A DNA stretch of 64,000 nt, from NCBI RefSeq assembly GCF_014268495.2, contig NZ_CP077087.1:6354896-6418895 (forward strand), given 5' to 3'. The notes under the pieces were generated by a model, which searched no databases, was not told the origin of the DNA, and worked only from the letters and a program-made list of their open reading frames with translations. Made by a program: the position numbers and the translations under genes. Origin of the DNA: Pseudomonas monsensis. Lineage in GTDB: Bacteria > Pseudomonadota > Gammaproteobacteria > Pseudomonadales > Pseudomonadaceae. Shown piece by piece: positions 42,853 to 51,778 of the stretch (position 1 is its first letter; every line of letters starts with the position of its first letter).

Positions 42853-44274
42853 TCATTCTCTAGGGGCTCTCCCCTCAGGCACCCAATAAACCTTCCCTTT
42901 GAGTTTCACGCTGAAGCCACGCTGATCCCCCTGAATCTCCTCGTGATATTGCAGCAAATCACGTGATGAAAGCTTGATCCGATGAAAGTAGGTAATGGCT
43001 GCTCTGATCCACTTCTGTTCAGTAAATTCTCCAGCGCTCATCACATAGAGTTGAGCCAATTTGAGCTCTGCAACGTGATTGGCAGACTTAGCCAGCCACC
43101 GTCGATCAACGCTCGCGTTTAGCCGCAATCCATAATGGCGATTTAAAAAGCTCACGAAGCCAGACAGCGATGCATGAAGGCCTGGTCGAGTGCGGAGGAA
43201 CAGGCGCAGCACACGTTGGCTCGGGAGCGCTTTGCCCGCCTCGTCGCCACAGCGTAAAAGACGCAGTGCACTACCAATTGCCAAGCGAATCGTCCTTAGC
43301 TTCACAGAGCGCTCACTTAGCTCCCGTTGGTAAGCCTGGAGAGCTTCCTTGCCGACTCCGGCAGGAAAGTATTGCAGGAACTGATTGATACGACGTTGAT
43401 CGCTTGAGTCCTCTCTGGCCTGCGCATCAACCACCAACATCCCTCTCTCTGAGAGCCAAGTCACCACCGAACGCGATCGCCTGAGTGTCTCCGCGCCGAA
43501 ATGGGCAACCAATTCGGAGTAAGGAGGCAACGACGCCCCATGCAGATGTATGGACTCAATGAATGGCTGGTAACGCTGCATGTTCAATGCGGCAAAATGG
43601 GCCCCACGACGTGCTTTTAGCCAGACAGAAAAGCTACCCATCGCCGCACGGATACGCTCGTCTTCAATCTTGCAAATTAGAAGGTCCCTTCGAGCTTCAA
43701 AAGATGAATCCCAGAAGCAGGCCATGCAAGCGTTGCCCAAACCGGCAGGCATCAGCTTGTCGCAGCTTGGGCAGCGAACCTTTCCTAGCTCAAAACACTT
43801 TTTACACAGCGCCGGTCCATCTACTGAAACAATCACCCTGGACCGCCTGCAGGCTGAACAACACGCATTATTCATTTTGGACTGACACGCAGGACAACAC
43901 CGTAGCACTCGGTCGTCGACTTGAGTTCTGACCAAGCGAGTGGAAGGAGTTGCGCAACGCTCACATGTTTGCGGCTTCCGAAAATAATGTGCACAGGAGA
44001 TACACGCAGGCCCTTGCGCCGTGAGTCTACCGATCTTCATGCCGGAACGATGGCAACGGACACAGGGCTTCTTCACTTCGCATGTGCGGCAGACCGCGGA
44101 AACATCAAACTGCGGAAGACGGGCAAAATTGCAGCAGGCCGGGCAGATTTTTCGTTTAAACAGCCGGGCATAGCACGCTTCGCAAAAGCGCTTTTCTTGG
44201 TAAACCTTCTTGGCCTTGCTAATCGCGCGTCCACACTCATGACAGGTGCATGCAAGGGGTAGAGATCCAATCAA
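42853..44274 (-). CDS. fifth transposition gene, zinc-array protein (TniE position)
   Basis: 473 residues. Residues about 9-190 contain a dense series of twelve CxxC pairs (CHEC, CEAC, CPAC, CRTC, CVRC, CISC, CERC, CPAC, CSAC, CKKC, CPSC, CMAC), enough for about six zinc ribbons or treble clefs. The C-terminal half is helical and resembles a tyrosine-recombinase core-binding domain (RINQFLQYFPAGVGKEALQA), with no catalytic recombinase residues visible. It is the last gene of the tns operon, 31 bp after tniQ, the position of tniE in Tn6022-type elements. A DNA-binding role in target choice is likely but inferred. Confidence 0.6.
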   Translation of the reverse strand: MIGSLPLACTCHECGRAISKAKKVYQEKRFCEACYARLFKRKICPACCNFARLPQFDVSAVCRTCEVKKPCVRCHRSGMKIGRLTAQGPACISCAHYFRKPQTCERCATPSTRLVRTQVDDRVLRCCPACQSKMNNACCSACRRSRVIVSVDGPALCKKCFELGKVRCPSCDKLMPAGLGNACMACFWDSSFEARRDLLICKIEDERIRAAMGSFSVWLKARRGAHFAALNMQRYQPFIESIHLHGASLPPYSELVAHFGAETLRRSRSVVTWLSERGMLVVDAQAREDSSDQRRINQFLQYFPAGVGKEALQAYQRELSERSVKLRTIRLAIGSALRLLRCGDEAGKALPSQRVLRLFLRTRPGLHASLSGFVSFLNRHYGLRLNASVDRRWLAKSANHVAELKLAQLYVMSAGEFTEQKWIRAAITYFHRIKLSSRDLLQYHEEIQGDQRGFSVKLKGKVYWVPEGRAPRE

Positions 44275-44305
44275 AGCACCGCTCCTTCAAATTCGCCTTT
44301 TTCAA

Positions 44306-45430
44306 TCACAAGCGCCCCTCCGTACGAAGCATTTTTCTCTTGAAGCGCAACCAGGCTTTCAACACTGAGCGTGGGGACTTGGGACTTGGGCACAATGCGG
44401 GGAGAGTTCTGACATAACCACGACGCGGTCGCTGCGGCAAAAGTTGTGCTAGATAGGGTTCGTCAGAACTAACTACTGCGTCACGAATTGAAGGGCATAA
44501 TTGAGCGTTTTCAGCCGCTGTCCGGAAGCGATCAGCGCCGGCCAACAGGATCCGGCTCACTGCAGACAAAAAGTGCGATCGCTCCGAGCTACTCAGGCAC
44601 TCCAACTTCAACCCAACATCAAGTGACGTAGTAAGCGAAGCGCTGTCTACATCAACAGCAGCCAAGAATTGTTTTCCCGCAGCAGAAGGGCTATTTGCCA
44701 AGACGCGCACCAATCTGAACAGCCCTTTCAGGAAAGAAAACCCCTCCGCTACCGGCATCGCAGGCCATGTGAGGCCAACCGGCCGCCCCTGCAGTATCAA
44801 ATCAGCCTGTCGGATCAGTTCTATTTCATCGGCTCCTCCATCCTGGATGTCAACCGCAGACAACAACCCAGCGCACTCATGGCACCGCGCAAGGGTACGA
44901 GCCTGATAATCAAGCCGGTGGGGGGATATGGCAGCGGAACAGTGGGGGCAACTATCGCGAAGTTTTACTCCATGATCAGGACAACAGGAGTACCAAGCCA
45001 GCCGCCATTGAAGCCGGTAGAAAGGCGACTCAGCAAAACAGCAGGGGCAATACTGCAAACCACCGGCTCGACGCAAATTTCTCTCTCCCAGTGACAGCAC
45101 CCAAGGCGTAATGCCCACTGGAGGAAGTTTCAGCCCCATCGACTCGCAGATTGGAACCAATGAGGAACCGATAAGCGCCGAGGCGGAAATGCCGGAGCGA
45201 TCTTGCAGATCGCTCAGACACAATGAACAGATGCTCAAATCACAATCTCCAGTCCATATCCGACGCTTTGGCCAGATATAGCGCGCCATCTCCACCGCAT
45301 CGCAGGCATTGCATAAGGCGCAACGGATAAACCACGAAGAAAACAGCTCGTCACGCTGCATGACCGGTACCCATGGCCACTTCTGGCCTACTGGACGTAC
45401 TTCCTCATGCCAGAAGCATCGGGAGACCAT
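44306..45430 (-). CDS. tniQ: TniQ/TnsD-family target-selection protein
   Basis: 374 residues. The TniQ opening DELFSSWFIRCAL is followed by zinc-finger motifs CPCC...CCPDHGVKLRDSCPHC (about 125-165), the hallmark of TniQ/TnsD. The TnsD branch binds an attachment site and recruits TnsC; here the likely site is comM. Its start overlaps the end of tnsC by about 40 bp, and an alternative Met at residue 24 lies just after the tnsC stop. It is shorter than Tn7 TnsD (508 residues), so the DNA-reading C terminus is reduced. Confidence 0.88.
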   Translation of the reverse strand: MVSRCFWHEEVRPVGQKWPWVPVMQRDELFSSWFIRCALCNACDAVEMARYIWPKRRIWTGDCDLSICSLCLSDLQDRSGISASALIGSSLVPICESMGLKLPPVGITPWVLSLGERNLRRAGGLQYCPCCFAESPFYRLQWRLAWYSCCPDHGVKLRDSCPHCSAAISPHRLDYQARTLARCHECAGLLSAVDIQDGGADEIELIRQADLILQGRPVGLTWPAMPVAEGFSFLKGLFRLVRVLANSPSAAGKQFLAAVDVDSASLTTSLDVGLKLECLSSSERSHFLSAVSRILLAGADRFRTAAENAQLCPSIRDAVVSSDEPYLAQLLPQRPRRGYVRTLPALCPSPKSPRSVLKAWLRFKRKMLRTEGRL

Positions 45431-46266
45431 TGGTACTTCTCCAACAGTTCTAAATCGATCTTTTCCTTGCCCGTTTCGATTGCCTTGCGAGCACTGTGAA
45501 AAAGGATCTCTTCCACGTAGCCCGTAATACCTTGGCTTCGTTTAAGAATCAGCGCCGCAATCTCCTTGCTCGCAAGATTGGAGGGTTGCTTAAGCGGCAG
45601 CCAAGATTCAAAACCCTTCAGCAGTTGTCTGAAGCCCAGAGAAGGTGCCCATACAGGAAGCTCAACTGTTACAAACCGAGCGGCGTATTGGCGTTCAAGC
45701 ATGAGCAACTTGTTGGCGCTGGGCATGCCGACGCCCACAACCGCCAGTTTCAAGGTATTTGTCAAACACTTGATCTCATTCATGAAGTCGGCAACTTGCC
45801 GTGACGTCCCATTTGCAATGGTTTGGATTTCATCGATGATGAGCATCTTGGTTTGACCTGTGGTGAGAAGACTCTCCACCTTGTAGCGCAGCTTCATCTC
45901 ACTGGCATCGGGATTAAATGGTGAGTGCGAGCAGTTGAGGATCGAGCAATAGAACATTCGCAGACTTGGCTTACTGACTTCGACCTTGATGATCGGCCGA
46001 ACCCTGCAACCGTCCTCGTTCACGTATTCATCTCCATGCACGGCGATGAACCTGTTCACCAAGGATGATTTGCCCATCCGGGACTCGCCGACGATAAAGA
46101 AGTCCGGCACGTCTCGATGGCCACAGAGCTTGGCGTACAACTGCTCAAACAAATTTTCTGACAGCTCATAATCGATCCATCGGGACTTGATGAAGGCCAG
46201 GCGCTCCGCGTCAGAGAGATCCATGATCGGCTTGAACTCCTGCAGCAGATGAGGGTAATTACTCAT
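45388..46266 (-). CDS. tnsC: TnsC/TniB-type AAA+ ATPase
   Basis: 292 residues. Walker A is GESRMGKS (60-67), and Walker B is MLIIDEIQ with Asp145-Glu146. The TniB-like size is well below Tn7 TnsC (555). It polymerises on DNA at the target and links TniQ to the transposase. The start overlaps the tnsB stop by 4 bp (ATGA). Confidence 0.92.
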   Translation of the reverse strand: MSNYPHLLQEFKPIMDLSDAERLAFIKSRWIDYELSENLFEQLYAKLCGHRDVPDFFIVGESRMGKSSLVNRFIAVHGDEYVNEDGCRVRPIIKVEVSKPSLRMFYCSILNCSHSPFNPDASEMKLRYKVESLLTTGQTKMLIIDEIQTIANGTSRQVADFMNEIKCLTNTLKLAVVGVGMPSANKLLMLERQYAARFVTVELPVWAPSLGFRQLLKGFESWLPLKQPSNLASKEIAALILKRSQGITGYVEEILFHSARKAIETGKEKIDLELLEKYQWSPDASGMRKYVQ

Positions 46267-48179
46267 GCCACACCTCCATACAGCGGAACATCGTCATCAT
46301 CACCCCATGCATCCTCAACCGGTAATGCCGGTTGCAACCTGGGCGGACTGTCCTGTTGTTGACCAAGGAACACCGTCGCTGGGGTCTTGCCCCTGGCATT
46401 GTTCTTGGTTTTCTGAGCGCTTCGTCTGGCAGCTTTGGTTCTGACCGCCTCTTCCTCTTCAATAACTCTCCGCTTGTCGATGTGCTGCCGAATGGTGTCG
46501 TTGTCCACCGAGGCCAAATTCTCTTTTTTCAGTTCGCGCTTGGTTTTGACGTACTCCGCCACGGAGACGCTATCAAACCGCCCATCAGCCAAAGGCACTC
46601 GAAAATACTTGTTCAGGCCCGGATCAAAGAACCAGATGAAATTGATATCTCGTAGATCCCGCCGAAACAGGAACTGCATTTTCTTGCCCGTCTTGGGATC
46701 AACCTGATTAATCCATGGGCGAAGCGCCTCTGCGTAATACATCGCGTCCCATTCGACTCCATAGGTCTGGATGGTGCGGTATTCAGAGGGCAGGAAGTCG
46801 AGCTGCAGAGACAGGGGATCCTCCGGAATCGGTGGCATGCCGCAAAATGCCTTGGGTCCCCAGAAGGCCTGATTCCACATGGCTATGGGAGGTTTGAACA
46901 AGATGCCACTGTGCGGCTTGTTGTTGTAGATCAGAATGGTGTGCACCAACCACTTCTCTAGCGCGTCAAAACTCATGGTCGCCTCTTTGTCCGAGTCGAC
47001 ATCTCCACGGCTGTCAGGGTTACGCTGAGTGGCGCCTTGAAGCTTGCTGAATACCTTGGCGTTCTCTTCCATCAACGCTTCGATGTGCCCACCCCAGTGA
47101 GGTCTCTTGCGAGGGCGAAATTGCCGTTCGATGTTATGGGCGGTACAGGCCAAAATCAGGCTCTTGGTTTTAAAGTCAGGGCCGTTGTCGCTGTGGATTT
47201 CATACGGTAAACCCCACACAGGCCATTCGCCTGAAACCTGATGGTGGGTGAGCCATTCATGCTTTGGTAGCATTGCCTGAACCAGACACATGGCCACCGA
47301 TACAGCCGACGGCGCATCTAGTGATATGAAGTAGCCAACGACCATCCGCGAGTACATATCGATGGCCATCGTTACCCACGGACGGCCGATGGAAACACGA
47401 TGTACATCATCGACGATCATCACGTCTGCCGGGCTGTGGTCGATCTGAATCCGGTGCAACGGGTAGTCAGCAGAATATTTACCGGGACGTGCCTCATAAG
47501 TGTCGGAAGCGATATCTGCATAGCCACGGGCCTTCAGCACTTGTCTGGCCGGAACCTTCCTGATGCGCAACGAGACCGTGGGAATTGACGGAGCCTTGAG
47601 TCCTCGCAGCCCGCAAATCTTGGCGACTTCATCGTGCACATCCTTAATCGTGTACCGGCGCGTACTCAGGTAGAGCGTTTGAATGACATTACCGATAATG
47701 TCTTCCACTTCGTTGCAGACGCGTGAGTTGCCTTTCTTCCAGCCTCGAGCCTGGGGCAACAGACTCAAGAAACGGCTGCCTTCCGTGTAGGCATACAACC
47801 ATCGATAGACCGTTGCTTTGCTGACGCCACAGTCCTTGGCGCGTTTGATCACCGCGCCTTCAACGTGCATGTCCATGGCCAGCAGTGGGGCGATGATTGC
47901 ATAGCGCTGTTCGGCAATAGCCCACTGTTTATCCGCGATTCGCGCCAAATCCAGGCCGCTCGCATACACCCGCCCATTTTTGCCTCCAGGTCTTTTCAGC
48001 TCGACGATCGGCAGCAATTTGGAAATGCCCGACTCGACGTCCTGACCAAGCACATGGTGGAAATCCACCAGCAACGCGATTTTGTAGGTGTCATTGTGAT
48101 GGCGTACAAACTCACCCACCTGGATCTTGAGGGCGGCCCTGTTTAGGGCATGGCTCTGGATATCAGAAGCGCTCATCAT
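46263..48179 (-). CDS. tnsB: TnsB-type DDE transposase
   Basis: 638 residues. A helix-turn-helix (about 100-145, GVSKATVYRWLYAY) precedes the retroviral-integrase-like catalytic core with the full triad: Asp247 (IQIDHSP), Asp331 (IHSDNGPDF) and Glu367 (GGHIEALM). The last two are 35 residues apart, as in D,D(35)E enzymes. A beta-barrel domain follows and the C terminus is basic. It binds the end repeats and joins the 3' ends to target DNA. It overlaps tnsA by 17 bp. Confidence 0.95.
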   Translation of the reverse strand: MMSASDIQSHALNRAALKIQVGEFVRHHNDTYKIALLVDFHHVLGQDVESGISKLLPIVELKRPGGKNGRVYASGLDLARIADKQWAIAEQRYAIIAPLLAMDMHVEGAVIKRAKDCGVSKATVYRWLYAYTEGSRFLSLLPQARGWKKGNSRVCNEVEDIIGNVIQTLYLSTRRYTIKDVHDEVAKICGLRGLKAPSIPTVSLRIRKVPARQVLKARGYADIASDTYEARPGKYSADYPLHRIQIDHSPADVMIVDDVHRVSIGRPWVTMAIDMYSRMVVGYFISLDAPSAVSVAMCLVQAMLPKHEWLTHHQVSGEWPVWGLPYEIHSDNGPDFKTKSLILACTAHNIERQFRPRKRPHWGGHIEALMEENAKVFSKLQGATQRNPDSRGDVDSDKEATMSFDALEKWLVHTILIYNNKPHSGILFKPPIAMWNQAFWGPKAFCGMPPIPEDPLSLQLDFLPSEYRTIQTYGVEWDAMYYAEALRPWINQVDPKTGKKMQFLFRRDLRDINFIWFFDPGLNKYFRVPLADGRFDSVSVAEYVKTKRELKKENLASVDNDTIRQHIDKRRVIEEEEAVRTKAARRSAQKTKNNARGKTPATVFLGQQQDSPPRLQPALPVEDAWGDDDDVPLYGGVA

Positions 48180-48840
48180 GGCACCTCATGACAGAAAACT
48201 CGTTGAGCTCCTGGTCGAGATCCGTCCAAACTTGGGCTGTGGCAATCAGATGCCAGAGATGGGATCGGCCGATAGCTTCATGACCATGAAAATGCAATGC
48301 CAGCAATGCGTGGAATGGCGCCCGTCGCATCATCGCTAGCTCCTCCAGAATTACTTCCGTCAGCTTCGGATCCAGCGCCATATTCCGATAACGCTGTAAG
48401 AACTCGACGTTCTTCAGTCGGATGCCCCGAATACGAGACTCGTCGAAGATATGGAATTCCCACCCCTGATCGCGGGCGAAACGCCACGCAGCTTTCCACT
48501 TGGGTAACCACAGCCGCCAGTTCTCTTTCCAGTCTTCACGAGGCTTTACTTCTACCAGTAGCGGTTTCAGGTTGAGCTCATCATCGAACTGAACGAAGAA
48601 GTCCGGGGTATGGATGTAGTCACGCCTATTGTGAGCCGTGAACGGTATCTGAACCGGCTGCGAGACAAGTGCGACCACTTCCGGGGAGAGCGACCAGATT
48701 CTGATGAAATCACGCTCAAGACCCGACTCGTAGTAAATACCCTGTCCACGGAAGGGGAACACACCGGAAAGGCTGCGCGTCATGGATCGGCTTTTTCGGG
48801 TCTGAGAGATCTCTTGACCCAGGTAGACGGTAGAGGACAT
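48163..48840 (-). CDS. tnsA: TnsA endonuclease
   Basis: 225 residues. The restriction-enzyme-like catalytic residues are Glu (38 or 42, in YESGLERDF), Asp80 in HTPDFFV and Glu97-x-Lys99 in VEVKP. A winged helix follows (about 150-220). TnsA cuts the 5' strands so that the element moves by cut-and-paste. It is the promoter-proximal gene of the tnsA-B-C-tniQ-tniE operon. Confidence 0.93.
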   Translation of the reverse strand: MSSTVYLGQEISQTRKSRSMTRSLSGVFPFRGQGIYYESGLERDFIRIWSLSPEVVALVSQPVQIPFTAHNRRDYIHTPDFFVQFDDELNLKPLLVEVKPREDWKENWRLWLPKWKAAWRFARDQGWEFHIFDESRIRGIRLKNVEFLQRYRNMALDPKLTEVILEELAMMRRAPFHALLALHFHGHEAIGRSHLWHLIATAQVWTDLDQELNEFSVMRCHDERF

Positions 48841-49166
48841 AGGGCACCTATGGACTATTTTGCCAACGATGCTACCCAGCGCACTCTGATCTAAGGCTCG
48901 CTATTTGCCCCTTTTTAAGGGCATTGGTTCTACGAGCGGTAAAGCATCATGTCCGTTTGAGCGCTCCACAGAAAGCTGGGTTGCTCTGACGCATTCCGAA
49001 CACAATCACATTGGAGAAGGGAAGTTCATTCTAGAACAGCGTGGCACATTTACAGATGCCCTTCGTCTGTAAAATCAAGCTCCTGATCGGCCCTTCTCAC
49101 CGGAGCAGGCCGATCCGCCGCAATGCGTTGAAAACGCCTTAATATTTGGCAGTGCAATGGCTTAGT
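48841..49166. other. gap between tnsA and the right-arm cargo
   Basis: 326 bp with no convincing gene. It contains a GCCC...GGGC hairpin near 48914 and a CAGA...TCTG hairpin near 49056. The tnsA promoter must be here. Confidence 0.5.
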
Positions 49167-49379
49167 TTAAAGGCCGTTAGACCTAAGCTTTGCAAAACCT
49201 TGCTTGATGTGGCCAGCGTTTTCACCAATCGCGAACAACGCACCGCGGACATTTTCTCCTACCTCGTTTAGCCCCTGCTTCTCGGCGTGGAGCGTCAGCT
49301 CCATCAACGCCGCCTCCAAGGCAAGCTGGTTTTCGTACATCCTTTCCAAGACATCCGATAGTGGATATTCCCCTGACAT
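49167..49379 (-). CDS. small conserved-looking hypothetical protein
   Basis: 70 residues from ATG 49379 (MSGEYPLSDVLERMYENQLA). The mostly helical protein has the stretch EVGENVRGALFAIGENAGHI. It looks like a small protein seen in other Pseudomonas genomes, but I cannot name a family. Longer upstream starts overlap the next gene and are less likely. Confidence 0.65.
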   Translation of the reverse strand: MSGEYPLSDVLERMYENQLALEAALMELTLHAEKQGLNEVGENVRGALFAIGENAGHIKQGFAKLRSNGL

Positions 49380-49610
49380 TCTGATCTGGCTCCATTCAGA
49401 AACACCTAAGCATAGCAGTGGTTTGGAGAAGATCACGGCAGCTTGGGACGCCGCTAATGGAATAGGGAAGACCAGCTCTAAATAATAAGATGGTTTGCCG
49501 AGGCAAAAAGTAAGAATCGCAAAATCATGAAGATTGGATGCCCTCTTTGTCCTTCGAACAGAAAGTTCTTGGTCTATGGTCAAGTAAAACTGATAAATAG
49601 AGGGACAGCT

Positions 49611-51407
49611 ATGAGGACTAGTTGCCGATTCTTGACTGCGTTCATGACATTCCTACCGGTTCTGTCCGCGCCGCCAGCATATGCTTTATCGTGTGGTTTT
49701 TGTGACGAGATGGGAAAGGTCGGTAAATCGCTTCAAATCAACGTCCCTTCGTTAGACCCCTTTGCCATCACAATACCGCCCTTGCCAAATATTAGGATGC
49801 CGCTGCCACCGGGGATACAGGACTTAGTGGAAAGTATCGGTGGCGATGCGACACGCATAGTCCTGCGGGTCGGCGAGGATACGCTTACATCCATCCATAA
49901 TAGTGCCGGAGACGTGGTCCGGACATTGGAAAAAGCCAATGGAGACGTGATTGCAACGGTTCAAAAGGCGGGCGAGGATACAGTTAAGACGACCTATACG
50001 GCAGCAAACGATGCAACTGTGACTTATGTAAAGACATGGCGCGATATCGGTGAACAGGGAAAGCGCAGTTTTGAAGATGCTGTCGATGCCGGAGAGGCGG
50101 CGGGTCACTTTGTAGAAAATCAAGCCAAATCCGAAATGGACGCCTTTGACGGTGCAGTAAAGCGAATGCAAGACGGTAAAGTCGTCGATGCCATGTGGCA
50201 AGTTGGCACTGAGCGACTCAGTTCCAGCGAAGAAAACTTTGCTAAAGCCACACAAGAGAGTTCGGTGATCAATTCAGCAGCAGCTTCAGTTGCAGCAGCA
50301 TACGGTGGACCTGCGGGTGCCGCCGCATATGCTGCCTGGTCAACCTATCGCCAAACCGGCAACGCTGACATGGCACTGCGCGCTGGATTGTTGGCTGCAG
50401 TAACTTCGCAGAATGGCTCATCAGTTGCGCAAATGCCGGCGGGTAACGCTGGCGAGATACTTAAAAAGGCGGCCATGGCCGGCGCTGCCGGTGGCATCGC
50501 GGCGGCGGCTGCTGGGGGTGATGAGCAAGCGATCAAAGACGGATTCTTGAGGTCATCTGGCGCCGTACTGGTCCAAAAGGGAACTGACGAGCTCAAGGCG
50601 TATTCCCCAGAAGCCAATGATGCATATCAAGCCGTGCAATGTATTTCGGCTCGTGATGTTGACTGCCTGTCAAAAACGACGTGGGTCAGAGAGAAAGGGA
50701 AAATCTTATATGACGAGTATGGCAAGCCGATTATTGATGCCAATAAAATTGACCCCAATAAATATGTAGGCAAATGGAGTCAGGTAGACCCGAAATCTGC
50801 CGAGGGTCAGATTAACGCGATCATTGCACAGACTTCAAAGTTACCTAAGATGGAAGCAATTCCGATACTAAAAAACAAGTGGATCCTTACTTGGAGTCTT
50901 GGCAAGGAGGAAACCATTAAATACGCCCAGCCCACTGTAGTGTTAACTTACGTCGGTGAAAATCCTCCTTTCACTTCTGAGGTGCGCTACGTAGAGCATC
51001 GAAAGAATCCTATACAGCTAAATAAGGGAAAGCGGGATACGAGTGAACAGCTTGTCGTATACTACGTGAAGCCTGCGGACAGGGATAGAGTCACCAAAGC
51101 CCTCGAGGAAAAATCGATAAAATATACCAAGAGGTCTTACGCCCTGAGGCGACATAAAGAAGCGCTATCAAACGCCTTAATTTGCGGTCCAGATACACGC
51201 ATCCAAAATCTAAGAAAGGTCGCGCTTGCACTAATGGAAAAAGGCATAGATATTAAGTACATCGGAACAAATCGCAAGTACAAGCGTGGAACTATATCTA
51301 TAATAAATCTTAAAAGGAATAATTATACAGTAAACGATCCGAATATCTCGCAAAAGCAAGTAAAGGAACTCGTTGAATGTCCTGGAGAATTGAAAAATAC
51401 TAAATGA
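49611..51407 (+). CDS. large secreted hypothetical protein with glycine/alanine-rich segment
   Basis: 598 residues from ATG 49611, with AGAGGGA upstream. A signal peptide (about 1-26, ending APPAYA) is followed by CGFC. Residues about 65-180 are repetitive and polar. Residues about 220-300 are glycine/alanine-rich like a glycine zipper (AAYGGPAGAAAYAAW, AGAAGGIAAAAAGGD), which could enter membranes. The Lys-rich C-terminal 150 residues have a mixed alpha/beta pattern. The GC content is much lower than the backbone. No family is recognised; an exported toxin or effector is possible. Confidence 0.6.
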   Translation: MRTSCRFLTAFMTFLPVLSAPPAYALSCGFCDEMGKVGKSLQINVPSLDPFAITIPPLPNIRMPLPPGIQDLVESIGGDATRIVLRVGEDTLTSIHNSAGDVVRTLEKANGDVIATVQKAGEDTVKTTYTAANDATVTYVKTWRDIGEQGKRSFEDAVDAGEAAGHFVENQAKSEMDAFDGAVKRMQDGKVVDAMWQVGTERLSSSEENFAKATQESSVINSAAASVAAAYGGPAGAAAYAAWSTYRQTGNADMALRAGLLAAVTSQNGSSVAQMPAGNAGEILKKAAMAGAAGGIAAAAAGGDEQAIKDGFLRSSGAVLVQKGTDELKAYSPEANDAYQAVQCISARDVDCLSKTTWVREKGKILYDEYGKPIIDANKIDPNKYVGKWSQVDPKSAEGQINAIIAQTSKLPKMEAIPILKNKWILTWSLGKEETIKYAQPTVVLTYVGENPPFTSEVRYVEHRKNPIQLNKGKRDTSEQLVVYYVKPADRDRVTKALEEKSIKYTKRSYALRRHKEALSNALICGPDTRIQNLRKVALALMEKGIDIKYIGTNRKYKRGTISIINLKRNNYTVNDPNISQKQVKELVECPGELKNTK

Positions 51408-51440
51408 AAAAAATGCCCTTGGGCCAGTCAGCTAAGCATT

Positions 51441-51512
51441 CATGGATGTGAAAGTCCCCGGTGGTAGGAGGCCCGGAGACCTCGGGTCACCGACGGTGGA
51501 ATGGCGAACAGT
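51441..51512 (+). other. possible group II intron 5' fragment
   Basis: GGATGTGAAAGTCCCCGGTG followed by paired GGCCCGGAGACCTCGGGTC resembles domain I of bacterial group II introns, which often contain GTGAAAGTCC. No reverse transcriptase or domain V is seen nearby, so at most this is a remnant. The rest of the 51408-51778 gap shows no gene. Confidence 0.3.
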
Positions 51513-51778
51513 TTATGTTTTTGGTGCCTCAATTTTCCCTCGTGCTGATGTAAGGCCAAGGTCGGATGCCCTACAGACCTCGCTGTAGTTTATATGGGTA
51601 TCCCAGTCCTGCGGACGTTCACCGGAAAACTGAGCAGCGACGGAGCATTCGCGACCTTGTAAAAAAAGAGGGATGATACTCACCATATTTTCACTCCGGT
51701 CGTCGCTCGATAAAGCAAGCAGATTTGAGCGCACATTCCCCCACTTTTACGAAGTACCATTTACGGACGCAGTCAAGT

